Positions 1 to 5,344 of a stretch of DNA of 5,344 bases are shown here, one piece after another. Position 1 is the first letter of the stretch, and the number at the start of each line of letters is the position of its first letter. Under the pieces are notes generated by a model, which did no database searches, was not told the origin of the DNA, and worked only from the letters and a program-made list of their open reading frames with translations. Source of the DNA: Chloroflexota bacterium (GTDB taxonomy: Bacteria; Chloroflexota; Dehalococcoidia; Lucifugimonadales; Lucifugimonadaceae); contig JAURLM010000023.1 in the NCBI GenBank assembly GCA_030831265.1, forward strand, positions 1 to 5,344. Direction: 5' to 3'. The translations under genes and the position numbers were made by a program.

Positions 1-1406
1 CCTGGATGAAACTCGGAATCAGCCGGAATCTTAAGACCCAGGTGCATACCTATGTCCACGACAACCCGAACCGAGCGCAGTGCCTGTGCGTCCAGCATGC
101 CCATGTAGTAATCCGGGTTTTCCAGGTAACCGAGTTCGCCCATGAGTCGCTCAGCATATAGTGCCCAGCCTTCAACATACCCGGAAGTCCCCGCCATCAG
201 GCGCTGGTAGCGTGAAAGCTGGTCGGCCAGCGTCAGGTTTGTGGCTATCTGGAAGTGATGACCGGGCACGCCCTCGTGGTAGGCAATGGACACCTCACGC
301 CAGATCGGGAACGCAGTCTTCCCACCAGTCGGATACCACGTTCGACCGGGACGAGAAAAATCCTCGGAAGGCCCGGTGTAGTACATGGCGAGCGAACCGC
401 CGGGAGGTGCAATCAGCGTCTCTATCTTGCGAACTCGTGGGTCGAGGTCGAAGTGCTTGCCGTCCATGTCCGCAATAGTCGAATCTTGCAGGTCCTGCAT
501 CCACTTTTTGAAATTCTCAACTCCGTTTATTGCCTTTGCAGGGTCAGTGTTGAGCAACTCGACGGCTTCGAGAACAGATGCTCCCTTCTTTATCCGGCCA
601 GCCGTCTTCTCCATCTCAGAGCGCACCCAGTTCGTCTGCTCCCAGCCCCACCGATACGTCTCTTCAAGGTCGAGGTCGATGCCGTTGAAGCTGCGGGCCG
701 CCAGTGCATATCGATCTCGACCGACACCATCCTGTGGCGATGCCACCTGCATGTACTCGTCACGGAGAAATTTCGCAAAACTCGCGTAGATTTCGGTCGC
801 TCTCTTGGAAGCATCATCCAGTCGCTTTTTAAGCGCAGAACCGCCATGCTTCGTCTCGTCGAAACCACCGACGAGCCCCTTCAGGAACGGTTCCCCGCCA
901 TCCATGCCGGCCCATGTATCGAGTTGTGCCGCCACTCCGCGTACCTGTCTTTGCGCGGCAACGAGCCCTCTGTCTGATCCGAGTCGCAACGACGTCCTGT
1001 AGCTGTCCAGCGCCGTTCCTATCTGCTCGATACGGGCAGCGATGTTCGACCATTGTTCTTCCGAGTCCCGCGGCATCATGTCGAAAATGCTTCGGCAGGA
1101 TTGCACCGGGCTGTGAAGGATGTTCAACCCGCGCAGGTGCTCGCCTGCCTCGTGCTGCTCGACTCCAAGGCGTAGCTCTTCCAGGAACGTGTCCCGACAT
1201 ATCCGCTCGCGCTCGTCCGCGGGAACCGTTGCTTCCATCTCGCGGATTGCAGACCGCTCGGCAGCGACCATCGCTTCTGACGCATCCGGCGAAAAGTCGT
1301 TCATCCGGGCGTCGTGACCCGGAACGCCCATGTAGGTGGCGCTTATCGGGCTCAGGGCTGCATAAGTCTCTACAAAACGGTCTGCTATCTCGTACACATT
1401 TGGCAT
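1..1406 (-). CDS. DUF885 family protein, putative zinc-dependent peptidase (C-terminus off the left edge)
   Basis: This is the last visible gene of the minus-strand operon. The reading frame is open for 468 codons from ATG at 1406 and has no stop before the window edge; DUF885 proteins are usually about 550-600 residues, so roughly the last 100 are missing. Family hallmarks are clear: HEGVPGHHFQ at residues 377-386, EGWALYAE at 412-419, then a segment reading RSVRVVVDIGMHLG. The HExxPGH pattern with a downstream Glu resembles gluzincin-type zinc peptidases, with H377, E378 and H383 as likely metal or catalytic residues and E412 a candidate third ligand. That mechanism is an inference, because the family is poorly characterised. 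The start is supported by GGAG seven bases upstream. The N-terminus (MPNVYEIADRF) is not a signal peptide, so a cytoplasmic location is likely. The gene lies 24 nt behind the serine hydrolase, suggesting cotranscription. Family assignment is firm; substrate is unknown. Confidence 0.9.
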   Translation of the reverse strand, partial: MPNVYEIADRFVETYAALSPISATYMGVPGHDARMNDFSPDASEAMVAAERSAIREMEATVPADERERICRDTFLEELRLGVEQHEAGEHLRGLNILHSPVQSCRSIFDMMPRDSEEQWSNIAARIEQIGTALDSYRTSLRLGSDRGLVAAQRQVRGVAAQLDTWAGMDGGEPFLKGLVGGFDETKHGGSALKKRLDDASKRATEIYASFAKFLRDEYMQVASPQDGVGRDRYALAARSFNGIDLDLEETYRWGWEQTNWVRSEMEKTAGRIKKGASVLEAVELLNTDPAKAINGVENFKKWMQDLQDSTIADMDGKHFDLDPRVRKIETLIAPPGGSLAMYYTGPSEDFSRPGRTWYPTGGKTAFPIWREVSIAYHEGVPGHHFQIATNLTLADQLSRYQRLMAGTSGYVEGWALYAERLMGELGYLENPDYYMGMLDAQALRSVRVVVDIGMHLGLKIPADSEFHP

Positions 1407-1430
1407 TGGCAGTCTCCGGGTCGTCTTAGA

Positions 1431-2816
1431 TCAACCGAGTTTGCGGTACTTGAATCCACCAAGCGTGAAACCTGTGACCGTGCCGGAATCATTGCGGAGG
1501 AATGCTGCAATCTCTCCGGCACCGCGGCCATTCACGATTCGGAACGTGTCAGGTTCACCAGCCTGTTCTAACCGGGCAGGAGCGTGCAGTGTTGGCTCTC
1601 TGTCAGCGGGTTTCGCAATCCGGAGACCTCCGCCTGCACCTGCACTAACGGTGACCGGCAATCCCGGTTCAGCAAAGTACCTTCCGTCGTATTCTGTCGC
1701 CGAAACTTCCTGAGGCCCAGGCTCATTCCCCGTCAGTCCGGTATCACTTCCTGCACCGGCCTCCTCAATCACAATTTCGGCAATTCTTAACGCCAAATCA
1801 GAAGGTAATCCGGTAGGCCACATGTTCACCAGCGTTACCACGCCGGTTCGGGCTGGCACATTGAACACCACGTTTGTCGAGAAGCCGTGCACTGCGCCGC
1901 CGTGGTTCAGGTAGACGCGTTCTCCGATACGTGTTGCACGCCATCCCAGGCACTGTCCCCACGACCAGTCATCGCCAACGTATATCGGCCGATGCATCTC
2001 CTTTCTCGACGCGATCGAAAGCACTGATTCAGGCCCGCCACCAAGCTGAAAGCCTATCCACTTCGCCAGGTCTTCTACGTTTGACTGCAACTGCCCTGCA
2101 GATGTGAAACCCCTCAAATGCCCATTCGGGGCCAGTCGGAACCCCTGTTCGCCGGGCAACGCGGGGCTGTACCCGGTCATCTTCAATTGCTCTTGTGCGG
2201 GTGAAAGATCAAAAGCGGTGTTCTCAAGACCAACCGGCCCGATGATTTCATCATGAACGTACTCGACATAGGGCTTGCCTGAAAGCCGTGTGATGACCTC
2301 ACCAAGCAAGGCATAGGCAAGGTTCGAGTACTTCCACTGCGAATCCTGTGGAATGACAACCTGCACCTTCTCCAGGGAGTCCATCAAGTGCTCGGTAGTA
2401 GGAAAGTCCGGCGCGTCCCAGTCCAGGTCGGGGTGTTCCGTGCTCAAACCGGAATGATGGGTCAACATGCGACGAATGGTGACGCCTTCCAGCGGCCCGG
2501 AGACAGCCTGTGCAATAGTGAATTCAGGAATGTAGAGCAGCAACGGGTCATCAAGCGCGAGGAGCGATGCATCACGCATCTGCATGATCGCGGTCGCAGT
2601 GAACGTCTTGGTGACCGAGGCGACCCGGGCTATGGATCGCGCCGTGGGTGCAGCGCCAGATTCCATGTCCACTTTTCCGAAAGACAGGAAATCTACAAGT
2701 GCGCCGTCTCGCACAATGCCAACCGCAACACCGGGAACCGGTGCGCCAGGCAACTGCGCGTTGATAAGTTCGTTGACCCTGGAACGGACATGTTCGGGAA
2801 TAGATGAATCTGGCAT
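1431..2816 (-). CDS. Serine beta-lactamase-family hydrolase (class C / peptidase S12-like)
   Basis: The 461-residue protein has the beta-lactamase (Pfam Beta-lactamase) fold signature. Nucleophile motif SVTK is at residues 67-70, LTHHSGL at 118-124, the Tyr-x-Asn motif YSN at 163-165, and HGG at 305-307 in the place of the KTG box. These give a complete catalytic set of S67, K70 and Y163. HGG or HxG in the third box is common in esterase and D-aminopeptidase-like members rather than true antibiotic-hydrolysing enzymes, so resistance should not be assumed. Residues from about 370 to 461 (from EYDGRYFAEPG on) form a small beta-rich C-terminal domain like those found on S12 peptidases and related esterases. 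No signal peptide or lipobox is visible, which is unusual for a cell-wall enzyme and points to a cytoplasmic substrate. The ATG at 2816 has GGAG six bases upstream. It sits 73 nt after the coiled-coil gene and 24 nt before the DUF885 gene on the same strand. Confidence 0.92.
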   Translation of the reverse strand: MPDSSIPEHVRSRVNELINAQLPGAPVPGVAVGIVRDGALVDFLSFGKVDMESGAAPTARSIARVASVTKTFTATAIMQMRDASLLALDDPLLLYIPEFTIAQAVSGPLEGVTIRRMLTHHSGLSTEHPDLDWDAPDFPTTEHLMDSLEKVQVVIPQDSQWKYSNLAYALLGEVITRLSGKPYVEYVHDEIIGPVGLENTAFDLSPAQEQLKMTGYSPALPGEQGFRLAPNGHLRGFTSAGQLQSNVEDLAKWIGFQLGGGPESVLSIASRKEMHRPIYVGDDWSWGQCLGWRATRIGERVYLNHGGAVHGFSTNVVFNVPARTGVVTLVNMWPTGLPSDLALRIAEIVIEEAGAGSDTGLTGNEPGPQEVSATEYDGRYFAEPGLPVTVSAGAGGGLRIAKPADREPTLHAPARLEQAGEPDTFRIVNGRGAGEIAAFLRNDSGTVTGFTLGGFKYRKLG

Positions 2817-2840
2817 ACCGCACTCCGGCTGGAAACTACA

Positions 2841-2855
2841 GGCAGCGCTGCTGCC
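2841..2855. repeat. Short GC-rich inverted repeat between two operon genes
   Basis: GGCAGC and GCTGCC are perfect 6-bp arms around a 3-nt loop, in the 73-nt gap between the coiled-coil gene and the hydrolase. There is no T-run on either side, so it is not an intrinsic terminator. It could be an mRNA processing or stability element, or chance. Confidence 0.35.
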
Positions 2856-2889
2856 CGGTTAGCCAGAGTGACGGCGCTGGAACCCAGTG

Positions 2890-3399
2890 TCAAGCGGCTG
2901 CGGATTTGCCCTTTTCGAGCTGAGCGATCAGCGTGTAGACCTGCTTACGATAGTGCTCGATACGGTCATCAAGACGACGCATGGCAGTACGCTTCATCGT
3001 GATCGACTTCGTTAGCTCTTCGATCTTGTCGACAGCCTTTTCCTGGTCATCCTCGAACTCGGCAACCGCGTTGGAGGCATCCTGGTCAAGCTGGCGAGTG
3101 TCCGCACGGGGATTCTGGCTAAGCAGGTCTTGCTTTGCCTCACGAATCGACTCATGGAGTTCCTTCTCACGCTTTACCCGCTCAGACACAAACGCCCGGA
3201 GCTTGTCGTATTCAGCCGCGAGGGTTTCTTCTTCTTTCGCTGCCTTGCGGCGGTCAGAAAGACGAGATTCAACCTGCACAAGTAGACGGTTAACCTGCTC
3301 TGCCACGTAGGCGGAACGAGTAGGATTGCCCGACTGACCCACCTTGCCGAGGTGTGTCATCAGGTTGTGAATTTTGGGGTCGTCAGTCCAGTGGGACAT
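2890..3399 (-). CDS. Hypothetical coiled-coil protein, 169 residues
   Basis: I do not recognise this protein. It is highly charged, has no cysteine, and has no membrane segment or signal peptide. An N-terminal stretch of about 27 residues (MSHWTDDPKIHNLMTHLGKV...) precedes a long, Glu/Lys/Arg-rich helix at about 28-93. A likely turn follows at SQNPRADTRQ (94-103), then a second helix at about 104-163 and a short GKSAAA tail. The layout suggests an antiparallel helical hairpin or a dimeric coiled coil, thus a structural or adaptor protein rather than an enzyme. The ATG at 3399 is the only start, as an in-frame TGA lies 21 bases upstream. A GGAG is present but 13 nt away, longer than usual, so translation initiation may be weak. 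It is the first gene of the minus-strand set with the two hydrolases. Length, charge pattern and operon position support a real gene; the plus-strand frames across it are Ser-rich shadows. Confidence 0.8.
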   Translation of the reverse strand: MSHWTDDPKIHNLMTHLGKVGQSGNPTRSAYVAEQVNRLLVQVESRLSDRRKAAKEEETLAAEYDKLRAFVSERVKREKELHESIREAKQDLLSQNPRADTRQLDQDASNAVAEFEDDQEKAVDKIEELTKSITMKRTAMRRLDDRIEHYRKQVYTLIAQLEKGKSAAA

Positions 3400-3469
3400 T
3401 GGCTGATTTAAACTCCATCAACAGCATTATCGTCTTGATACCAGTGTGTACGGCGCACGCCTCGCCTAT

Positions 3470-3491
3470 CCACACCTCACACCCTCACACC
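3470..3491. repeat. Three tandem YCACACC units
   Basis: The units are CCACACC (3470-3476), TCACACC (3477-3483, followed by one extra C) and TCACACC (3485-3491). They lie 71-92 nt upstream of the coiled-coil gene start, a suitable place for an activator or repressor binding array. The array is too short to exclude a low-complexity coincidence. Confidence 0.5.
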
Positions 3492-3624
3492 TCGGTACGT
3501 GTAATCTCACGCTACCCGAAGTAACGCTTGAGCGACACTGTCCGAGTTACCTAGTGCAGTCGTGGATTTCACCATGAGCTGCAGCCAAGGGCAGAATCGC
3601 CTTGCAACGCCAAGCGAAAACACC

Positions 3625-3630
3625 AGGAGG
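3625..3630 (+). promoter_or_regulatory. Ribosome binding site AGGAGG
   Basis: A full-consensus Shine-Dalgarno sequence lies 11 nt before the ATG at 3642. It fixes the start of the enolase-like fragment and shows that its translation signals are intact, although the gene is truncated. Confidence 0.75.
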
Positions 3631-3641
3631 TTCGACGCAAC

Positions 3642-4028
3642 ATGAAAGTGACAGGAATCAGCCTGGACATAGTTGAACGGCAGGTACCGGACGTTAGGCT
3701 GCACGACCATCGTGGAAGCATAGGCGGCACGGTACGAAACGGGATCCTCCGCGTCCACACAGACGCGGGCATCGAAGGCCATTGCACCGTGGGAGATCGC
3801 GGTGGCGATGCAGATGCGCTGTTCGACCGGATAATGCAGGACGTTGCCCCACGAGTTGTCGGTATGGATGTGGGCGAGCGCGAAAAGCTGTGGTCGATGC
3901 TGGAATCAATCGGTGGTCACGGCGCACCCGTTCACGCAGCGTGGTCGTGCGTAGATGTCGCACTCTGGGACATCGCCGGCAAGGCGGCACACCTGCCCAT
4001 CCACCGGCTGCTCGGCACGGCGCGCTGA
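3642..4028 (+). pseudogene. Truncated mandelate racemase/muconate lactonizing enzyme-like protein (N-terminal domain only)
   Basis: The ORF encodes 128 residues matching the N-terminal capping domain of the enolase superfamily. Residues 30-52 (VRNGILRVHTDAGIEGHCT...) are the typical beta-strand segment. Residues 97-125, with CVDVALWDIAGKAAHLPIHRLLG, follow the family's first PROSITE-type signature except for Cys in a position usually Ser, Ala or Gly. Family members are about 360-400 residues, with a catalytic TIM barrel carrying the KxK motif and Asp/Glu metal ligands; all of that is missing. Translation ends in TGA right after LLGTAR, where intact relatives continue with something like RDxVPAYAS. 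A shifted frame from 4024 reads ADVPPVNESG then stops, and its DVP may be a trace of that sequence; the third frame also closes quickly. No barrel sequence exists before the convergent dehydrogenase gene. It is therefore probably a deletion remnant, less likely an expressed stand-alone domain. Start codon and ribosome binding site are intact. Confidence 0.82.
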
Positions 4029-4033
4029 CGTGC

Positions 4034-4084
4034 CCCCTGTAAACGAGTCCGGTTGAAAGTTGTAAAACTGGACGTTTACAGCGG
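4034..4084 (+). terminator. Long stem-loop after the truncated enolase-like gene, possible terminator without T-run
   Basis: CTGTAAACG (4037-4045) is perfectly complementary to CGTTTACAG (4073-4081). Inside it, after a 2-nt bulge, TCCGGTT (4048-4054) pairs with AACTGGA (4066-4072) with one G-T pair. The loop is 11 nt. Outside, across a C/C mismatch, CC (4034-4035) pairs with GG (4083-4084). The G-T becomes G-U in plus-strand RNA but A-C in minus-strand RNA, so the plus strand folds better. No T-run follows, so a Rho-independent terminator role is uncertain. It begins six bases after the stop codon of the broken gene. Confidence 0.6.
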
Positions 4085-4110
4085 TATCGTTCACGAGTGT
4101 CAGGTCACAT

Positions 4111-4150
4111 CGGGTCAAGGCTGCAGGCAAAATGACTAGACCTTGACTCG
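4111..4150. repeat. Second inverted repeat, overlapping the dehydrogenase stop codon
   Basis: CGGGTCAAGG (4111-4120) pairs with CCTTGACTCG (4141-4150) over ten positions with one G-T pair, around a 20-nt loop. The loop contains the TAG stop (complement of 4136-4138) of the minus-strand dehydrogenase. As in the neighbouring stem-loop, the wobble favours plus-strand RNA. No T-run is present. Together the two structures fill most of the gap between the convergent genes. Confidence 0.45.
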
Positions 4151-4897
4151 GGTTCTCAACCTGGCCAATCCGCCATCGACGCCTATCACTTGGCCAGTCA
4201 CCCATTCGGAATCTGAGCCCAGCAGCCATCGAATCGCAGCAGCAACGTCGCCCGCTTCACCCAGTCTCCGCAGGGGGTGCATCTCCTGACTCGCCTTGAG
4301 CGACTGTTCGTTGGCTCGCATCGCATCCGTAAGCTTAGTCTTCACCAGTCCCGGTGCGACAACGTTGAATCGATAACCGCGGCTGGCATACGTTGCGGCC
4401 GCCGACAGTGCCAGCCCTTCGACGCCTGCCTTGGCAGCGGCGATAGCCTCGTGGTTGGGGATTCCTGTCCGGGCTGCCGCTGACGATACGAACACCATCG
4501 AAAGGCGTCTGCGATCAGCGACCCGCAGGACAGACTTCAGGAAAGCGAAGCTAGAGTCGAGGTTGACCGAAATGGTCTCGGCCCAGTCTTCGGCGGTCGT
4601 CAGGTGAGCAGGCTTGAGGATCATCGTCCCAAGCAGATTGACCGCACCAGTGATGGGCCCAAGCGTCTGGCCTAGGGTCTTGACTGCGTCCTCTATTTCT
4701 GCATGGGCGATCGATTCTACCTTCGCTGACGGAAAACCGGTCTCAGATTTGACGCGCTCAAAGCGTTCACCCGGTCTTGAGATTAAACCGGCTTCGACCC
4801 CGTCTTTCCTCAACTGTCTCGCCAACTCCAGGCCGGTGTCGCTGCTTGCGCCGAGTATCAGAATCTTGTCGTCAGAGAACAAGGAAGCCATTTCCAT
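4136..4897 (-). CDS. Short-chain dehydrogenase/reductase family protein lacking the catalytic Tyr
   Basis: The 253-residue length and motif order are those of classical SDR oxidoreductases with a Rossmann fold. The dinucleotide-binding loop is GASSDTG at 16-22, with Asp20 where TGxxxGxG has Gly. NLLG at 87-90 replaces NNAG. Tetrad residues N112, S139 and K156 are at the canonical spacings, but position 152, which should be Tyr of YxxxK, is Ile (ATC codon, in HEAIAAAKAG). APGLVKTKLT (181-190) and the C-terminal VTGQVIGVDGG (233-243) are typical SDR landmarks. From memory, I believe the HEAIAAAK form recurs in a subgroup of bacterial SDRs, so it is probably not a sequencing error; this is unverified. 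The protein may use a different proton donor or be a non-catalytic or binding protein. Two ATGs compete: 4897 has AGGG only 3 nt away, while 4891 has it 9 nt away, so translation may start at residue 3. It is convergent with the enolase-like fragment. Substrate is unknown. Confidence 0.92.
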   Translation of the reverse strand: MEMASLFSDDKILILGASSDTGLELARQLRKDGVEAGLISRPGERFERVKSETGFPSAKVESIAHAEIEDAVKTLGQTLGPITGAVNLLGTMILKPAHLTTAEDWAETISVNLDSSFAFLKSVLRVADRRRLSMVFVSSAAARTGIPNHEAIAAAKAGVEGLALSAAATYASRGYRFNVVAPGLVKTKLTDAMRANEQSLKASQEMHPLRRLGEAGDVAAAIRWLLGSDSEWVTGQVIGVDGGLARLRTRVKV

Positions 4898-4973
4898 TCA
4901 CCCTATACTTTGAAACGGTCACCGCGAATGGCGACGGCGCCTCAGGGTTCAACGCCATGCAACTCATTTATGA

Positions 4974-5002
4974 TTGACCTAGTCGATCGAAGACTAAATT
5001 AT
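4974..5002 (+). promoter_or_regulatory. Possible sigma70-type promoter with an inverted repeat as its spacer
   Basis: TTGACC (4974-4979) matches the -35 consensus at five of six positions, and AATTAT (4997-5002) matches the -10 at four of six. They are exactly 17 bp apart. The spacer TAGTCGATCGAAGACTA has perfect 5-bp terminal arms (TAGTC/GACTA) and contains the palindrome TCGATCGA, a form typical of a repressor or MerR-like operator. The same site is about 85 bp upstream of the minus-strand dehydrogenase, so it could serve that gene instead. Confidence 0.4.
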
Positions 5003-5033
5003 CTGCCAGAGCGATCATCGAAGGATGCAATTA

Positions 5034-5069
5034 ATGGCGATCATTACGACACCAAGGTCGAGCCAATAG
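5034..5069 (+). CDS. Possible 11-codon leader peptide
   Basis: ATG at 5034 opens MAIITTPRSSQ, closed by TAG at 5067-5069. AAGGA (5021-5025) lies 8 nt before the ATG, and the start would be about 25 nt after the transcription start expected from the promoter at 4974-5002. The peptide has consecutive Ile-Ile, Thr-Thr and Ser-Ser codons, which recalls amino-acid leader peptides, but the runs are very short. Such a tiny ORF could easily be chance; only its position between promoter and hairpin makes it worth listing. Confidence 0.22.
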   Translation: MAIITTPRSSQ

Positions 5070-5104
5070 CGCCGACCGAAAAGTAAGCGTTCGGGCAGTG
5101 AATC

Positions 5105-5148
5105 AAGATCGCTCATGAATTGAGATACGGTCCTCAATCGATCTTTTT
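5105..5148 (+). terminator. Nested hairpin with five T at its 3' end
   Basis: The outer arms AAGATCG (5105-5111) and CGATCTT (5139-5145) and the inner arms ATTGAG (5119-5124) and CTCAAT (5133-5138) are all perfect. They stack on the 3' side and leave a 7-nt bulge on the 5' side; the loop is 8 nt. Five T (5144-5148) end the structure, two of them in the stem. The stem is AT-rich for an intrinsic terminator, so efficiency would be modest. Confidence 0.4.
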
Positions 5149-5344
5149 CCCGACCATCGTCTGCATTCTTTCGTCTCCGTCGGCTATTTTTTTAGATCCA
5201 ACCGTTGACGGGAGCTAGCTGTTCCGAGGGCCTAATTCTTCACCGACCGGTGGATGTGACAGAACGTCCGAACTGAGACACTATCTGCGGAACCTCTCAT
5301 CAGTCGACAACTGTTCGCTGAACGAGATGCCAGTCGATCCGTGC

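Larger units (their letters stand above)
3400..3641. other. Divergent intergenic region
   Basis: These 242 nt separate the minus-strand coiled-coil operon from the plus-strand enolase-like fragment, so both upstream control regions should lie here. On the minus strand, GATAAT (complement of 3426-3431) is a plausible -10 box that would give a leader of about 20 nt, but no good -35 lies at the right distance. Upstream of it lie three tandem YCACACC units (3470-3491). On the plus strand I see no convincing -35/-10 pair, only the strong ribosome binding site at 3625-3630. I find no gene or RNA in the region. Confidence 0.6.
4898..5344. other. Long non-coding right flank
   Basis: No ORF of convincing length occurs in these 447 nt on either strand. 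Just upstream of the dehydrogenase I see no good -35/-10 pair for it; TATAGG (complement of 4899-4904) overlaps its ribosome binding site region. From 4974 on, the plus strand has a possible promoter, a tiny ORF and a hairpin with T-run, listed separately. A T7 run at 5187-5193 follows a weak CCGAC/GTCGG inverted repeat (5150-5154 and 5179-5183) with a 24-nt loop. One plus-strand frame is open from 5219 to the edge and has an ATG at 5327, but without a clear ribosome binding site, so I do not call a gene there. GATC occurs seven times after 4981. Confidence 0.6.

Noticed and set aside
255..977. Plus-strand ORF of 240 codons
   Set aside because: It lies wholly antisense to the DUF885 gene, whose motifs are unmistakable. 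Its own translation shows no recognisable domain and is Arg/Leu-rich, as expected for a shadow frame.
2388..2807. Plus-strand ORF of 139 codons
   Set aside because: It is antisense to the N-terminal half of the serine hydrolase, including its SVTK motif, and has no recognisable features.
1431..2816. Antibiotic-resistance beta-lactamase
   Set aside because: HGG replaces KTG and there is no export signal; these features fit esterase or peptidase S12-like relatives better.
2981..3310. Plus-strand ORF of 109 codons rich in Ser
   Set aside because: It is the antisense image of the Glu/Lys-rich coiled-coil gene; complementing such codons gives Ser/Phe-rich nonsense.
3470..3491. CRISPR-like repeats
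   Set aside because: The units are only 7-8 bp and contiguous, with no spacers and no cas genes.
3507..3782. Minus-strand ORF of 91 codons in the divergent region
   Set aside because: Half of it overlaps the enolase-like domain on the other strand. It has no domain and no clear ribosome binding site.
5150..5193. Second intrinsic terminator before the T7 run
   Set aside because: The only stem is 5 bp with a 24-nt loop and is separated from the T-run by three bases, which is too weak to call.
5219..5344. Start of a plus-strand gene running off the right edge
   Set aside because: The frame is open for about 42 codons, but the only ATG is at 5327 without a clear ribosome binding site. The stretch is too short to judge.

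Overview
The window looks like a piece of a bacterial chromosome of moderate GC content with ordinary metabolic genes. There is no phage, insertion sequence, CRISPR array, tRNA or rRNA that I can recognise. The mix of a DUF885 protein, a cytosolic class C-like serine hydrolase, an enolase-superfamily fragment and a short-chain dehydrogenase would fit a heterotrophic marine Chloroflexota lineage such as SAR202, which is known for expanded enolase-superfamily paralogs. That placement is an inference from gene content only and is weak.

Left part (1-3399), minus strand: three genes lie head to tail and probably form one operon. Transcription enters at about 3420 with a 169-residue coiled-coil protein of unknown function (2890-3399). 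A serine beta-lactamase-fold hydrolase follows (1431-2816, 73 nt gap), then a DUF885 protein with a zinc-peptidase-like HEGVPGHH motif (24 nt gap), which runs off the left edge. Neither hydrolase has a visible signal peptide, so both probably act in the cytoplasm, possibly on peptides or esters.

Middle (3400-4150): a 242-nt divergent intergenic region with three tandem YCACACC units leads to a plus-strand gene with a perfect AGGAGG ribosome binding site. It encodes only the N-terminal capping domain of a mandelate racemase/muconate lactonizing enzyme-like protein and then stops; the catalytic barrel is absent. Right after the break come two stem-loops (4034-4084 and 4111-4150), whose G-T pairs favour folding in plus-strand RNA.

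Right part (4136-5344): a minus-strand short-chain dehydrogenase (4136-4897) keeps the Asn, Ser and Lys of the SDR tetrad at the correct spacing but has Ile where the catalytic Tyr should be. The last 447 nt have no substantial gene, but they show an ordered set of elements on the plus strand: a possible promoter whose 17-bp spacer is an inverted repeat, a ribosome binding site plus an 11-codon ORF, and a nested hairpin ending in five T. This resembles a small RNA or an attenuation leader for a gene beyond the right edge. It is the most speculative and most interesting non-coding signal here. I see no evidence of a larger new system.
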